A stretch of DNA of 6,860 nt from JBQTHP01 sp052389755 (GCA_052389755.1 JBQTHP010000220.1:1-6860); one strand, 5' to 3'; shown: positions 1-5,980, counted from the first letter of the stretch. A program made the numbers and translations. The notes: generated by a model from the sequence alone, not told the origin.

Positions 1-824
1 TCGAGCTCCACGTCGACCCGGCCGGGGCGGTGCAGGTAGTGACCCTGGATGCCCGTGAAGCGTGCGCGGTCGCCGTCGCGCTCGAGCAGGCGGAGCTGCG
101 AGAGATAGGCGCCGAGCAGACCGTGCGCGTTGCCGCTGACCGGATCCTCGGGGATGCCTAGCGCCGGACAGAACATCCGCGACTCCGTGAGGCAGTCGGT
201 GAATTGTGGCTGCAACGTGAACACGAAGTAGCCGGCGGCACCGAGCTGCGCGGACAACGTGTTCAAGCGCGCGGGATCGGGACGCAGCTGTTTCAGCTGC
301 TCCGGAGCGCGCACGCCCACGAGCAGCCGCGTGCTGCTCGCGCCGACGATCCGCAACGGGCAGCGCAGATCGAGATCATCGGTCGCGAGCGCAAGCGCAT
401 CGAGCACCGCGAGTCGCTCGCGATCGTTCAGCTCCCGTCCCAGAGGAGGAGCGGTCTGACGCACGGCCACGCGGCGATCGTCGCCGCCGCCGCGGATCTC
501 GATATCGACGACGCCGGCGCGCGACTTCTGCCGCAGCCGATCCGGTGCGCCGCGGCGCCGCGAGAGCACGTAGTGCGCGGCGACCGTCGCGTGACCGACG
601 AACCCCGCTTCGGTTCGCGGCGTGAAGAAGCGTGCGCGCACATCGTGATCGGACGACTCCGCAGCGAGAATGAAGGCCGTGTCGGCGTTGTTGAGCTCCC
701 GCGCGATGGCGAGCATCTGAGCATCGCTCAGGCCGTCGGCGTTCAGGACGACGCCGGCGGGATTGCCGGTGAACCGCTCGCGCGTGAAGGCATCGACCTG
801 ATGGACCTGCAGCTTGCGTGACAT
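1..824 (-). CDS. PhzF/YddE-family isomerase-like protein, 3' end cut by window edge
   Basis: PhzF-fold proteins are cytoplasmic two-lobed enzymes related to diaminopimelate epimerase; PhzF itself isomerises dihydro-hydroxyanthranilate in phenazine synthesis, while YddE-type members have no settled substrate. The gene reads from ATG at 822-824 towards base 1 and gives 274 residues without a stop. Visible motifs are HQVDAFT (8-14), FTGNPAGVV (18-26), GHATVAAHYV (77-86) and EDPVSGNAHG (226-235). The order and wording match what I recall of E. coli YddE (about 297 residues), so probably only some 25-35 residues are missing. The position of the catalytic glutamate of PhzF (E45) is Asp48 here (NNADTAF). 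No strong Shine-Dalgarno is seen before the ATG. No phenazine genes are nearby, so a phenazine role is not supported. It is divergent from the thiamine operon, which may be chance. Family call firm, substrate unknown. Confidence 0.93.
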   Translation of the reverse strand, partial: MSRKLQVHQVDAFTRERFTGNPAGVVLNADGLSDAQMLAIARELNNADTAFILAAESSDHDVRARFFTPRTEAGFVGHATVAAHYVLSRRRGAPDRLRQKSRAGVVDIEIRGGGDDRRVAVRQTAPPLGRELNDRERLAVLDALALATDDLDLRCPLRIVGASSTRLLVGVRAPEQLKQLRPDPARLNTLSAQLGAAGYFVFTLQPQFTDCLTESRMFCPALGIPEDPVSGNAHGLLGAYLSQLRLLERDGDRARFTGIQGHYLHRPGRVDVEL

Positions 825-857
825 CGCGTGCAAGGGGCTCCGCGGCGGGGATAGCGG

Positions 858-882
858 CCCGGATTGTAGTCCCAAATCCGGG
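858..882. repeat. 8-bp perfect inverted repeat in the divergent promoter region
   Basis: CCCGGATT (858-865) and AATCCGGG (875-882) are perfect inverted copies around a 9-base spacer. The left arm overlaps the candidate -10 box of the minus-strand PhzF gene, and the right arm ends directly at the candidate -35 box of the plus-strand thiamine operon. This placement fits an operator for a dimeric regulator, but no regulator gene is in the window and chance is possible in GC-rich DNA. There is no T tract on either strand, so it is not a good terminator. Confidence 0.4.
863..868 (-). promoter_or_regulatory. candidate -10 box for the PhzF-family gene
   Basis: On the minus strand these bases read TACAAT, five of six matches to the sigma-70 -10 consensus TATAAT. 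A start of transcription near base 856 would leave a leader of about 32 bases before the ATG at 824. The -35 region is weak: TTTTGC at a 16-base spacer, or TTGCAA at only 14. The call therefore rests on one hexamer and its position. Confidence 0.3.
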
Positions 883-910
883 TTGCAAAAGCGAGGCGGC
901 CGCCTAACAT
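883..910 (+). promoter_or_regulatory. candidate sigma-70 promoter of the thiamine operon
   Basis: TTGCAA (883-888) and TAACAT (905-910) are separated by 16 bases; each hexamer matches four of six consensus positions. Transcription would start near base 917, almost exactly at the first base of the TPP aptamer, which supports this pair over other weak matches. The spacer contains a 12-base perfect palindrome at 894-905 and the -35 box abuts the inverted repeat at 858-882. Confidence 0.45.
894..905. repeat. 12-bp perfect palindrome in the promoter spacer
   Basis: AGGCGGCCGCCT is its own reverse complement and lies between the candidate -35 and -10 boxes of the thiamine operon, touching the first base of the -10. 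A bound repressor here would block RNA polymerase. Palindromes of this base content are not rare in GC-rich DNA, so function is a guess. Confidence 0.3.
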
Positions 911-917
911 ACGTCGA

Positions 918-1014
918 CGACCCAGGGGTGGTCCGCTCTCGAGGACCTGAGACGCCGGTGTGCCCGGCGAACCCGTTGAACCTGATCCGGTTAGTACCGG
1001 CGTAGGGAGCAGGG
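918..1014 (+). promoter_or_regulatory. TPP riboswitch (THI-box)
   Basis: This is a thiamine pyrophosphate aptamer in the 5' leader of the receptor gene. Its conserved pieces occur in order: GGGGTG at 925-930, CTGAGA at 947-952, ACCCG at 971-975, AACCTGAT at 979-986 and CGTAGGGA at 1001-1008. Stems can be drawn: P2 926-929 with 971-974; P3 GGTCC 930-934 with GGACC 943-947; the optional P3a CGCCGG 953-958 with CCGGCG 964-969; P4 981-983 with 1004-1006; P5 CCGG 987-990 with CCGG 997-1000. P1 looks short, perhaps CCC 921-923 with GGG 1012-1014. TGAGA binds the pyrimidine ring in known structures. The 3' end AGGGAG (1004-1009) is also the best Shine-Dalgarno for the ATG at 1019, and there is no intervening terminator, so control is probably by hiding the ribosome site when TPP is bound. 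It should control the four thiamine genes, directly for the first and by coupling for the rest. Confidence 0.96.
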
Positions 1015-1018
1015 ATTC

Positions 1019-3112
1019 ATGATCATCACATGCATCGCGCCGCTCGCGGCCAGCCTCATCGCAGGCGCAGCCGCGGCACAGACTTCCTACGATCGCGCGC
1101 GCGAGCCGCTCGAGGAAGTCGTGGTGACCGCGAGCCTGCGTGAGCAGGAAGCGAGCGAGTTGCCGGTGAGCCTCACCGTTCTCGAAGGCGAAACGCTGCG
1201 CCGCGCGGGCGTTCAGCACTTTCAGGACGTTCTCGGCCTCGTGCCGAATCTCAACTGGTCCGCCGGCAGCTCGCGGCCGCGGTACTTCCAGATCCGCGGC
1301 ATCGGCGAGCTCGAGCAGTATCAGGGCGCGCCGAATCCCTCGGTGGGATTCCTGATCGACGACATCGATTTCTCCGGCATCGGCATGCCGGCCACGCTGT
1401 TCGACGTCGAGCAGATCGAAGTACTGCGCGGGCCGCAGGGCACGCTCTACGGCGCCAACGCGCTCGCCGGGATGATCAACGTGCGCACGCGTGAGCCGCG
1501 CCCCGAGCCCGAGCTGCGCATCGAGGCGACCAGCGGCGACTACGGCACATTCGGCGCCGGCGCCGTCGCGGGCGGCTCGCTCGATGCCGCCGCGCGGGGC
1601 GCGTGGCGGCTCGTCGCGCAGCGCTTCGAGAGCGACGGGGCGCGTTTCAACGCGTTTCTCGGTCGCGACGATACGAACGGCCGCGACGAGACGAACGTTC
1701 GCGGCAAGCTGCGGTGGGATTTCACCGACGATCTTCGTCTCGATCTCACCGCGATGCACGCGGATCTCGACAACGGCTACGACGCGTTCTCGATCGATAA
1801 CTCCCGGGTGACGCTTTCCGATGATCCGGGCCGCGACGCGCAGCGCTCGCAGGGGTTCGCCGCGCGCGTGCGCTACTCCGCCCTCCAGGCGTTCGAGATT
1901 CGCAGCGTGACCACGTGGGCCGACTCGGACATCGAGTACTCGTTCGACGGGGACTGGGGCAACGACCGCGACTGGGGAGCATTCGCGCCATACGATTTCA
2001 CACAGCGTTTTCTGCGCGATCGGCGCACGTTCAGTCAGGATCTGCGGCTGCTCTCCACGCCCGGCGCCGAGCTCGGCGGCCGTGCGGCGTGGGTGCTCGG
2101 CGCGTATGTGCTCGACACGCGCGAGACGAACGATCAACTCGATCGATTCAACGGCGAGGTGTTCCGCGCGCTTGCGAGCCGCTACGACGCGACCAACGCG
2201 GCGGCCTACGGCGAGCTGGACGTGCGCCTCACGGGCCGCGCGCGCCTGGCGCTCGGCGCACGGGTCGAGCGACGCGAGGCCCGCTACACCGACTCCGACG
2301 GCATGAACGAGAACCCGGCCCGGACGATGAGCGGCGGGCATGTGTCGTTCGAGTACGACGCGGCGCCCGGACGGCTGCTCTACGCCACGCTCGCCCGCGG
2401 TTACAAGGCCGGCGGTTTCAACATCGGCGCGTCGATTCCGTCGGACCGCTCCACCTACGATGCCGAATACCTCTCGAGTTTCGAAACCGGTCTCAAGGCG
2501 AGCGCGGTCGATTCGAGGCTCGTCGCGCAGCTCGCCGCGTTCTACATGCGGCGCGTGGACCAGCAGGTCGCGACGTCCGTGCAGCTCGATCCCGGCGATC
2601 CGTTGTCGTTCGTGTTCTTCAACGACAATGCCGCACGCGGCGAGAACTACGGCCTCGAGGCGTCGGCGACGTGGCGGCTGCCCGGCGAGCGGCTGCAGCT
2701 CTCGGGCGCGCTCGGCGCCCTCCAGACGCGTTACATCGGCTATCGCTTCGGCGGACGCGATCTCGACAGCCGCGAGCAGGCCCACGCGCCCGAGTATCAG
2801 CTCACGCTCGGCGCGCAGTATCGCCATCCTCGCGGGTTTCTGGCCCGTGTCGATGCCCAGGCCGTCGATGACTTCTATTTCGATGCGAGTCACGACGAGC
2901 GCGCCGCCGCCTTCACGCTCGTGAACGTGAAGCTCGGCTACGAGGCCGAGCGGTGGGCCGCCTTCGCGTGGGCCCGAAACCTGTTCGACGAGCGCTACGC
3001 GATGCGCGGCTTTTTCTTCGGGAACGAGCCGCCGGACTTTTCGAGCAAGCGCTACGTTCAGAACGGCGATCCGCGTGCGGTCGGCGTGACCGTGACGTAC
3101 TCCTTCCGCTAA
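1019..3112 (+). CDS. TonB-dependent outer-membrane receptor, predicted thiamine importer
   Basis: A 697-residue outer-membrane beta-barrel with an N-terminal plug, of the type that takes up scarce nutrients with energy from TonB-ExbBD. A short signal peptide covers residues 1-21 (hydrophobic core, AAAAQ cleavage region) and unusually has no Lys or Arg in its first part. The TonB box is EEVVVTA (32-38). The plug spans about 45-158 and includes FQIRGIG (90-96) and EVLRGPQGTLYGANA (134-148). The rest is barrel, with the typical NLFDERY near the end. The last residues are TYSFR, so the usual terminal aromatic is followed by one Arg. The start is fixed: an in-frame TAG at 992-994 and no start codon between it and 1019. 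The substrate, thiamine or its phosphates, is inferred from the TPP riboswitch directly upstream and the thiamine genes downstream; the protein family alone would not give it. Confidence 0.95.
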   Translation: MIITCIAPLAASLIAGAAAAQTSYDRAREPLEEVVVTASLREQEASELPVSLTVLEGETLRRAGVQHFQDVLGLVPNLNWSAGSSRPRYFQIRGIGELEQYQGAPNPSVGFLIDDIDFSGIGMPATLFDVEQIEVLRGPQGTLYGANALAGMINVRTREPRPEPELRIEATSGDYGTFGAGAVAGGSLDAAARGAWRLVAQRFESDGARFNAFLGRDDTNGRDETNVRGKLRWDFTDDLRLDLTAMHADLDNGYDAFSIDNSRVTLSDDPGRDAQRSQGFAARVRYSALQAFEIRSVTTWADSDIEYSFDGDWGNDRDWGAFAPYDFTQRFLRDRRTFSQDLRLLSTPGAELGGRAAWVLGAYVLDTRETNDQLDRFNGEVFRALASRYDATNAAAYGELDVRLTGRARLALGARVERREARYTDSDGMNENPARTMSGGHVSFEYDAAPGRLLYATLARGYKAGGFNIGASIPSDRSTYDAEYLSSFETGLKASAVDSRLVAQLAAFYMRRVDQQVATSVQLDPGDPLSFVFFNDNAARGENYGLEASATWRLPGERLQLSGALGALQTRYIGYRFGGRDLDSREQAHAPEYQLTLGAQYRHPRGFLARVDAQAVDDFYFDASHDERAAAFTLVNVKLGYEAERWAAFAWARNLFDERYAMRGFFFGNEPPDFSSKRYVQNGDPRAVGVTVTYSFR

Positions 3113-3132
3113 AGCCCACGAGGCGAGCTGCC

Positions 3133-3381
3133 ATGGACATCGGTGTCGAGATCAGTCTCTACCCGCTCGATGCGGACTTCGTCCCGCCGATCCAGGACTT
3201 CATCGACCGACTGAACACCGATCACCGGTTGAGAGTGGTGACGAACAGCATGAGCACGCAGGTGTTCGGCACGTACGAGGACGTGTTCGGTGCTCTCGCG
3301 CGCGAGCTGCGCGTCACCTTCGAGCGCGAGCGCAAGGCCGTGTTCGTGATGAAAGTGCTCGGCCCGCTCGCGCCGGCGTGA
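3133..3381 (+). CDS. YkoF-type thiamine-binding protein (Thiamine_BP/DUF77 family)
   Basis: An 82-residue single-domain protein. The sequence shows the family's first strand with ISLYPL (7-12), then a helix, NSMSTQVFGTYEDV (38-51), and a last strand AVFVMKV (69-75), the pattern of the ferredoxin-like fold of YkoF and MTH1187 relatives that bind thiamine or its hydroxymethylpyrimidine part. There is no signal peptide or membrane segment, so it should be cytoplasmic. It starts 20 bases after the receptor stop with GAGGCGA upstream, and its stop overlaps the start of the transporter gene. In B. subtilis, YkoF works with an ECF-type transporter, which is absent here. A role in binding imported thiamine next to PnuT, or passing it to the kinase, is inferred from context. 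Confidence 0.85.
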   Translation: MDIGVEISLYPLDADFVPPIQDFIDRLNTDHRLRVVTNSMSTQVFGTYEDVFGALARELRVTFERERKAVFVMKVLGPLAPA

Positions 3382-3980
3382 TCGAGTCGTTCCTCGCCGG
3401 GCTCGCCGCCACGAGCGCCGCGGAAGCCGTCGCGGTGTTTCTCGGCCTCGCGTATTCGGTGCTCGCGGTGCGACGCAATCGTCTGTGCTGGATCGCGGGC
3501 GGCGTGAGCTCCGTGATCCTCGCGGTGCTGTTCGCGCGCGCGCAGCTGCCGATGCAGGCGGTGCTGCAGCTGTACTACCTCGTGATGTCGGTCTACGGCT
3601 TCTGGCACTGGTCGCGCGAGGGCGAGGCGCGCAAGCGGCCGATCACGACCTGGCCGCTGCGAGCGCACCTGTACGCGTGCGTCGTCATCCTTGCGTTGAG
3701 CGCGCTCTCCGCGCGCTGGCTCGCAGCGGAAACACACGCGGCGTGGCCGCATCTCGACTCGGCTGTGACGTGGGCGAGCGTGCTCGCCACGTGGTTCGTG
3801 GCACGCATGAAGATCGAGAACTGGCTCTACTGGATCGCGACCGATGCGGTGCTCATCTTTCTGTCGATCCGACAGGGCCTGGCGTTCGTCGCATTCCTCT
3901 ACTTCGCGTACCTGTGCATCGCCGCCGTTGGATTCGTCACATGGCTCAGGATTCTGCGAGCGCGGCCGGCGCCGGCGTGA
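3378..3980 (+). CDS. pnuT: PnuC-family transporter, probable thiamine transporter PnuT
   Basis: A 200-residue inner-membrane protein with about seven hydrophobic segments (near 14-31, 36-52, 60-77, 95-117, 128-143, 148-164 and 168-190). PnuC-family features include WIAGG (38-42) followed by SSVILAVLF, then LQLYY (63-67) leading to GFWHW (74-78), and ENWLYW (147-152). PnuC proteins carry vitamin precursors down their gradient and depend on a kinase to trap the cargo. PnuT is the thiamine branch, known from TPP-riboswitch operons; PnuC (nicotinamide riboside) and PnuX (riboflavin) are sisters. The TPP riboswitch, thiamine-binding protein and adjacent kinase decide for PnuT. The start is GTG at 3378, giving a 4-base GTGA overlap with the upstream stop and little sign of its own ribosome site, so translation is probably coupled. 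Confidence 0.9.
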   Translation: MIESFLAGLAATSAAEAVAVFLGLAYSVLAVRRNRLCWIAGGVSSVILAVLFARAQLPMQAVLQLYYLVMSVYGFWHWSREGEARKRPITTWPLRAHLYACVVILALSALSARWLAAETHAAWPHLDSAVTWASVLATWFVARMKIENWLYWIATDAVLIFLSIRQGLAFVAFLYFAYLCIAAVGFVTWLRILRARPAPA

Positions 3981-4777
3981 CCGCCGAGGCGCTCGCCCAC
4001 GTGCCGGGCTGTGAGCGCGGCGAGCGACCGTTGTCGATCGAGCCTCTCGCCGGCGGGTCGACGGATCGCAGCGTGCTGGTGCGCACGCATCTCGGCGAGT
4101 TCGTCGTGCGCTCTACCATCGGCCGGGCCGGCGCGATCGCGGTCGATCGCCATCGCGAGGCGCTGCTGCAGGCGATCGCCGCGCGTGCCGGACTTGCGCC
4201 GAACGTCGTCTGGGCAGATCCGGCGGCCGAAGCGCTCGTGAGCGAGTACGCGGGCGGACGCGAGTGGACGCCGGACGACATGGGCGATGCGCGCCAGCTC
4301 GAGAGGCTCGGCGAGCGACTTCGTGCGCTTCATGCGTTGCCGTCACCTGAGCTTGTGCGATTCGATCCCGTCGCAACCGCCGCCCGCTATCGCGCGGGCA
4401 TTCTGGAGCGGGCCGCTGAGCTTGACGCGTGGGTCGAGGAGATCAGGACGATCGTTCCGCTCGTGACGTCCGAGCGGCGCGCTGCGGCCATCATTCACGG
4501 CGATCTCCATCACTCGAACATCGTCGAAGCCGCGGCACTCGTGCTCATCGACTGGGAGTACGCGACGCTCGCAGATCCGCTGTTCGATCTCGGATGCGTG
4601 CTCGCGTACTACCCCGGCGCGCGTGCGCATTCGGCGCGATTCCTGGCGGCGGCCGGGCTCGCCGGCAGCGCGACGCCTGCCGAGCTCCTTCACGCCTGCA
4701 GGCTCTACGAGCGCTTGACCGCGCTCTGGACCCGCGCCGTCACGGCTGGCGCTGGCCCGGGCGAATCGGCAGACTAG
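3977..4777 (+). CDS. thiK: APH-fold kinase, probable thiamine kinase ThiK
   Basis: A 266-residue cytoplasmic kinase of the aminoglycoside phosphotransferase/choline kinase fold, close in size to E. coli ThiK (274). Motifs include LAGGSTDRS (24-32) in the nucleotide-binding loop, EFVVR (41-45), the catalytic loop HGDLHHSN (174-181; Asp176 base, Asn181 metal ligand) and IDWEYATLADPLFDLG (191-206; Asp192 metal ligand). E. coli ThiK has a similar LIDWEYA stretch. It would convert thiamine to thiamine phosphate with ATP, trapping what PnuT lets in; a second phosphorylation by ThiL elsewhere would give TPP. I chose GTG at 3977 because it makes a GTGA overlap with the pnuT stop exactly like the previous junction. 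ATG at 3941 would add 12 residues inside pnuT and cannot be excluded. Another small-molecule kinase activity is possible, but the TPP operon favours thiamine. Confidence 0.85.
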   Translation: MTAEALAHVPGCERGERPLSIEPLAGGSTDRSVLVRTHLGEFVVRSTIGRAGAIAVDRHREALLQAIAARAGLAPNVVWADPAAEALVSEYAGGREWTPDDMGDARQLERLGERLRALHALPSPELVRFDPVATAARYRAGILERAAELDAWVEEIRTIVPLVTSERRAAAIIHGDLHHSNIVEAAALVLIDWEYATLADPLFDLGCVLAYYPGARAHSARFLAAAGLAGSATPAELLHACRLYERLTALWTRAVTAGAGPGESAD

Positions 4778-4811
4778 CTCGAGCCCCTTGAACGAAGTCG
4801 GAATCGAATGC

Positions 4812-5126
4812 ATGGCGGTGTTGAAGGTTGTCGATCGGGATGGCGCCGAGCACGAGGTCGAGGGGAGGCCGGGCCTCAAGGTAATGGAGATCCTGCGCGA
4901 GCTCGACTACGGCGTCGCCGCGATCTGCGGGGGAATGTGCTCGTGCGCCACGTGCCACGTTCACGTCGACGCGGAGTGGGTGCCGCGGCTGCCGCCGCCG
5001 ATGTCGGATGAGCGCGAGCTGCTTTCGGAGCTCTCCCAGTGCCGCGAGAATTCGCGCCTGTCGTGCCAGGTGGAATTCACGGAGGAGCTGAGCGGGCTCA
5101 AGGTGACGATCGCGCCGGATGAGTGA
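4812..5126 (+). CDS. adrenodoxin-type [2Fe-2S] ferredoxin
   Basis: A 104-residue soluble electron carrier. Cluster ligands fit the C-X5-C-X2-C...C pattern: Cys39, Cys45, Cys48 (CGGMCSCATC, 39-48) and Cys85 (RLSCQV). Extra cysteines lie at 43 and 77. The N-terminal VVDRDGAEHEVEGRPGLKVME matches the beta-grasp start of this family, and the C-terminal part ends LSGLKVTIAPDE. Such ferredoxins pass electrons from a reductase to a cytochrome P450 or ring-hydroxylating oxygenase, or act in iron-sulfur assembly. No partner gene is in the window, so the role is open. The start is ATG at 4812; an upstream in-frame TTG at 4788 would add eight residues not typical of the family. It lies 34 bases after the kinase stop with no terminator seen, so it may share the transcript. 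Confidence 0.93.
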   Translation: MAVLKVVDRDGAEHEVEGRPGLKVMEILRELDYGVAAICGGMCSCATCHVHVDAEWVPRLPPPMSDERELLSELSQCRENSRLSCQVEFTEELSGLKVTIAPDE

Positions 5127-5132
5127 GGAGGA

Positions 5133-5165
5133 AGCTCACAGCCTACAGCTCACAGCTGACAGCTT
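5133..5165 (+). repeat. seven-base tandem repeat, about 4.7 copies
   Basis: Between the ferredoxin and enoyl-CoA hydratase genes the sequence runs AGCTCAC, AGCCTAC, AGCTCAC, AGCTGAC, AGCTT, a heptamer AGCYNAC in direct tandem. It begins seven bases after the ferredoxin stop codon and ends about nine bases before the purine-rich ribosome site of the next gene. The unit is AT-richer than its surroundings. Function is unknown; it may be a dispersed intergenic repeat or a slippage-prone tract. Confidence 0.8.
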
Positions 5166-5188
5166 GAGAAACAAGAGGAAGAGAAGAG

Positions 5189-5971
5189 ATGTCGCAGGCG
5201 ACTGTGAAAGTTGAGACCCGTGGCGCGGTGGCGATCGTCACGTTCGACCGGCCGGACAGCGCGAACACGCTCACCGTGCAGGTGGGCATGGACCTGCTCG
5301 CGGCGGCGATGACCTGCGGCAGAAATCCGGCGGTGCGCGCGGTCGTGCTCACGGGCGCCGGCAAACACTTCTGCTTCGGCGGCGACCTGCGGGCGATGAT
5401 GGCGCGCGGCGCCGCCGTGGAGGCCTATATCAGCGAGCTCACCGGCTACCTGCATTCGGCGATATCGCATTTCGTACGCATGGACGCGCCCGTGATCGCC
5501 GCGGTGAACGGTACCGCGGCGGGCGGCGGAGTCGGATTCGTCGCGATGGCGGACCTGGCGATCGCGGGCGAAAGCTCGAAGTTCAGTCTCGCCTATACGG
5601 CCGTCGCGCTCGTTCCGGACTGCAGCACCTCCTTCTTTCTGCCGCGCATCATCGGCAGGAAACGCGCGATGGAGCTGATGCTGACGAACCGGTTGCTCAG
5701 CGCGACCGAAGCGCTCGAGTGGGGGCTCGTCAATCAGGTCGTGCCGGACGCGGACGTGCTGGGCGAGTCGATCAGGCTTGCCGAGCAGCTCGCCGCCGGG
5801 CCGTTGCACGCGTTCGGCAAGACCAAGCGCCTCGTCGCACAGTCCGTTTCCGGGCTCGAATCGCAGATGGTGCTCGAGAGCGAGGGGATCGCCCAGCAGG
5901 CGGCGACCGCGGAAGGCCAGGAGGGCATCAATGCGTTCCTCGAGAAGAGAAAGCCCCGATTCGCGCGTTGA
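5189..5971 (+). CDS. enoyl-CoA hydratase/isomerase family protein (PaaG-like)
   Basis: A 260-residue cytoplasmic crotonase-fold enzyme acting on an acyl-CoA thioester. The two oxyanion-hole segments are HFCFGGDL (60-67) and GTAAGGGVGF (108-117). The two catalytic glutamates of classical hydratases are missing: the region reads FSLAYTAVALVPDCSTSFFLPR, with Asp144 in the VPD position used by PaaG-type isomerases. This suggests isomerase chemistry (double-bond shift or PaaG-like) over plain hydration. The usual GG after the Asp is replaced by Ser-Thr. The C-terminal helix region is complete (INAFLEKRKPRF). The ATG at 5189 is preceded by a long purine run (AGAGGAAGAGAAGAG, 5174-5188), a strong ribosome site. 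The substrate is not predictable from context; no other fatty-acid or phenylacetate genes are present. Confidence 0.93.
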   Translation: MSQATVKVETRGAVAIVTFDRPDSANTLTVQVGMDLLAAAMTCGRNPAVRAVVLTGAGKHFCFGGDLRAMMARGAAVEAYISELTGYLHSAISHFVRMDAPVIAAVNGTAAGGGVGFVAMADLAIAGESSKFSLAYTAVALVPDCSTSFFLPRIIGRKRAMELMLTNRLLSATEALEWGLVNQVVPDADVLGESIRLAEQLAAGPLHAFGKTKRLVAQSVSGLESQMVLESEGIAQQAATAEGQEGINAFLEKRKPRFAR

Positions 5972-5980
5972 CCTTTTGAA

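Noticed and set aside
204..821. Plus-strand open frame of 205 codons opposite the PhzF-family gene
   Set aside because: The minus strand encodes an uninterrupted YddE-like protein; the plus frame has no recognisable features.
858..882. Inverted repeat as a Rho-independent terminator
   Set aside because: No T tract follows on either strand, and it lies between two divergent gene starts where no terminator is expected.
743..2893. Minus-strand open frame of 716 codons opposite the TonB-dependent receptor
   Set aside because: It reads antisense to a receptor with clear motifs and a riboswitch. Its translation is Arg/Glu/Ala-rich with no recognisable domain, as expected for a shadow frame in GC-rich DNA.
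3485..3976. Upstream extension of the kinase frame to 430 codons
   Set aside because: The extra part lies inside pnuT in another frame, is Arg-rich and lacks family similarity; kinase motifs begin after 3977.
4788..4811. TTG start for the ferredoxin
   Set aside because: The ATG at 4812 gives a normal family N-terminus; the eight extra residues add nothing and TTG has no ribosome site.
5133..5165. Heptamer array as a CRISPR
   Set aside because: Units are seven bases long in direct tandem with no spacers and there are no cas genes.
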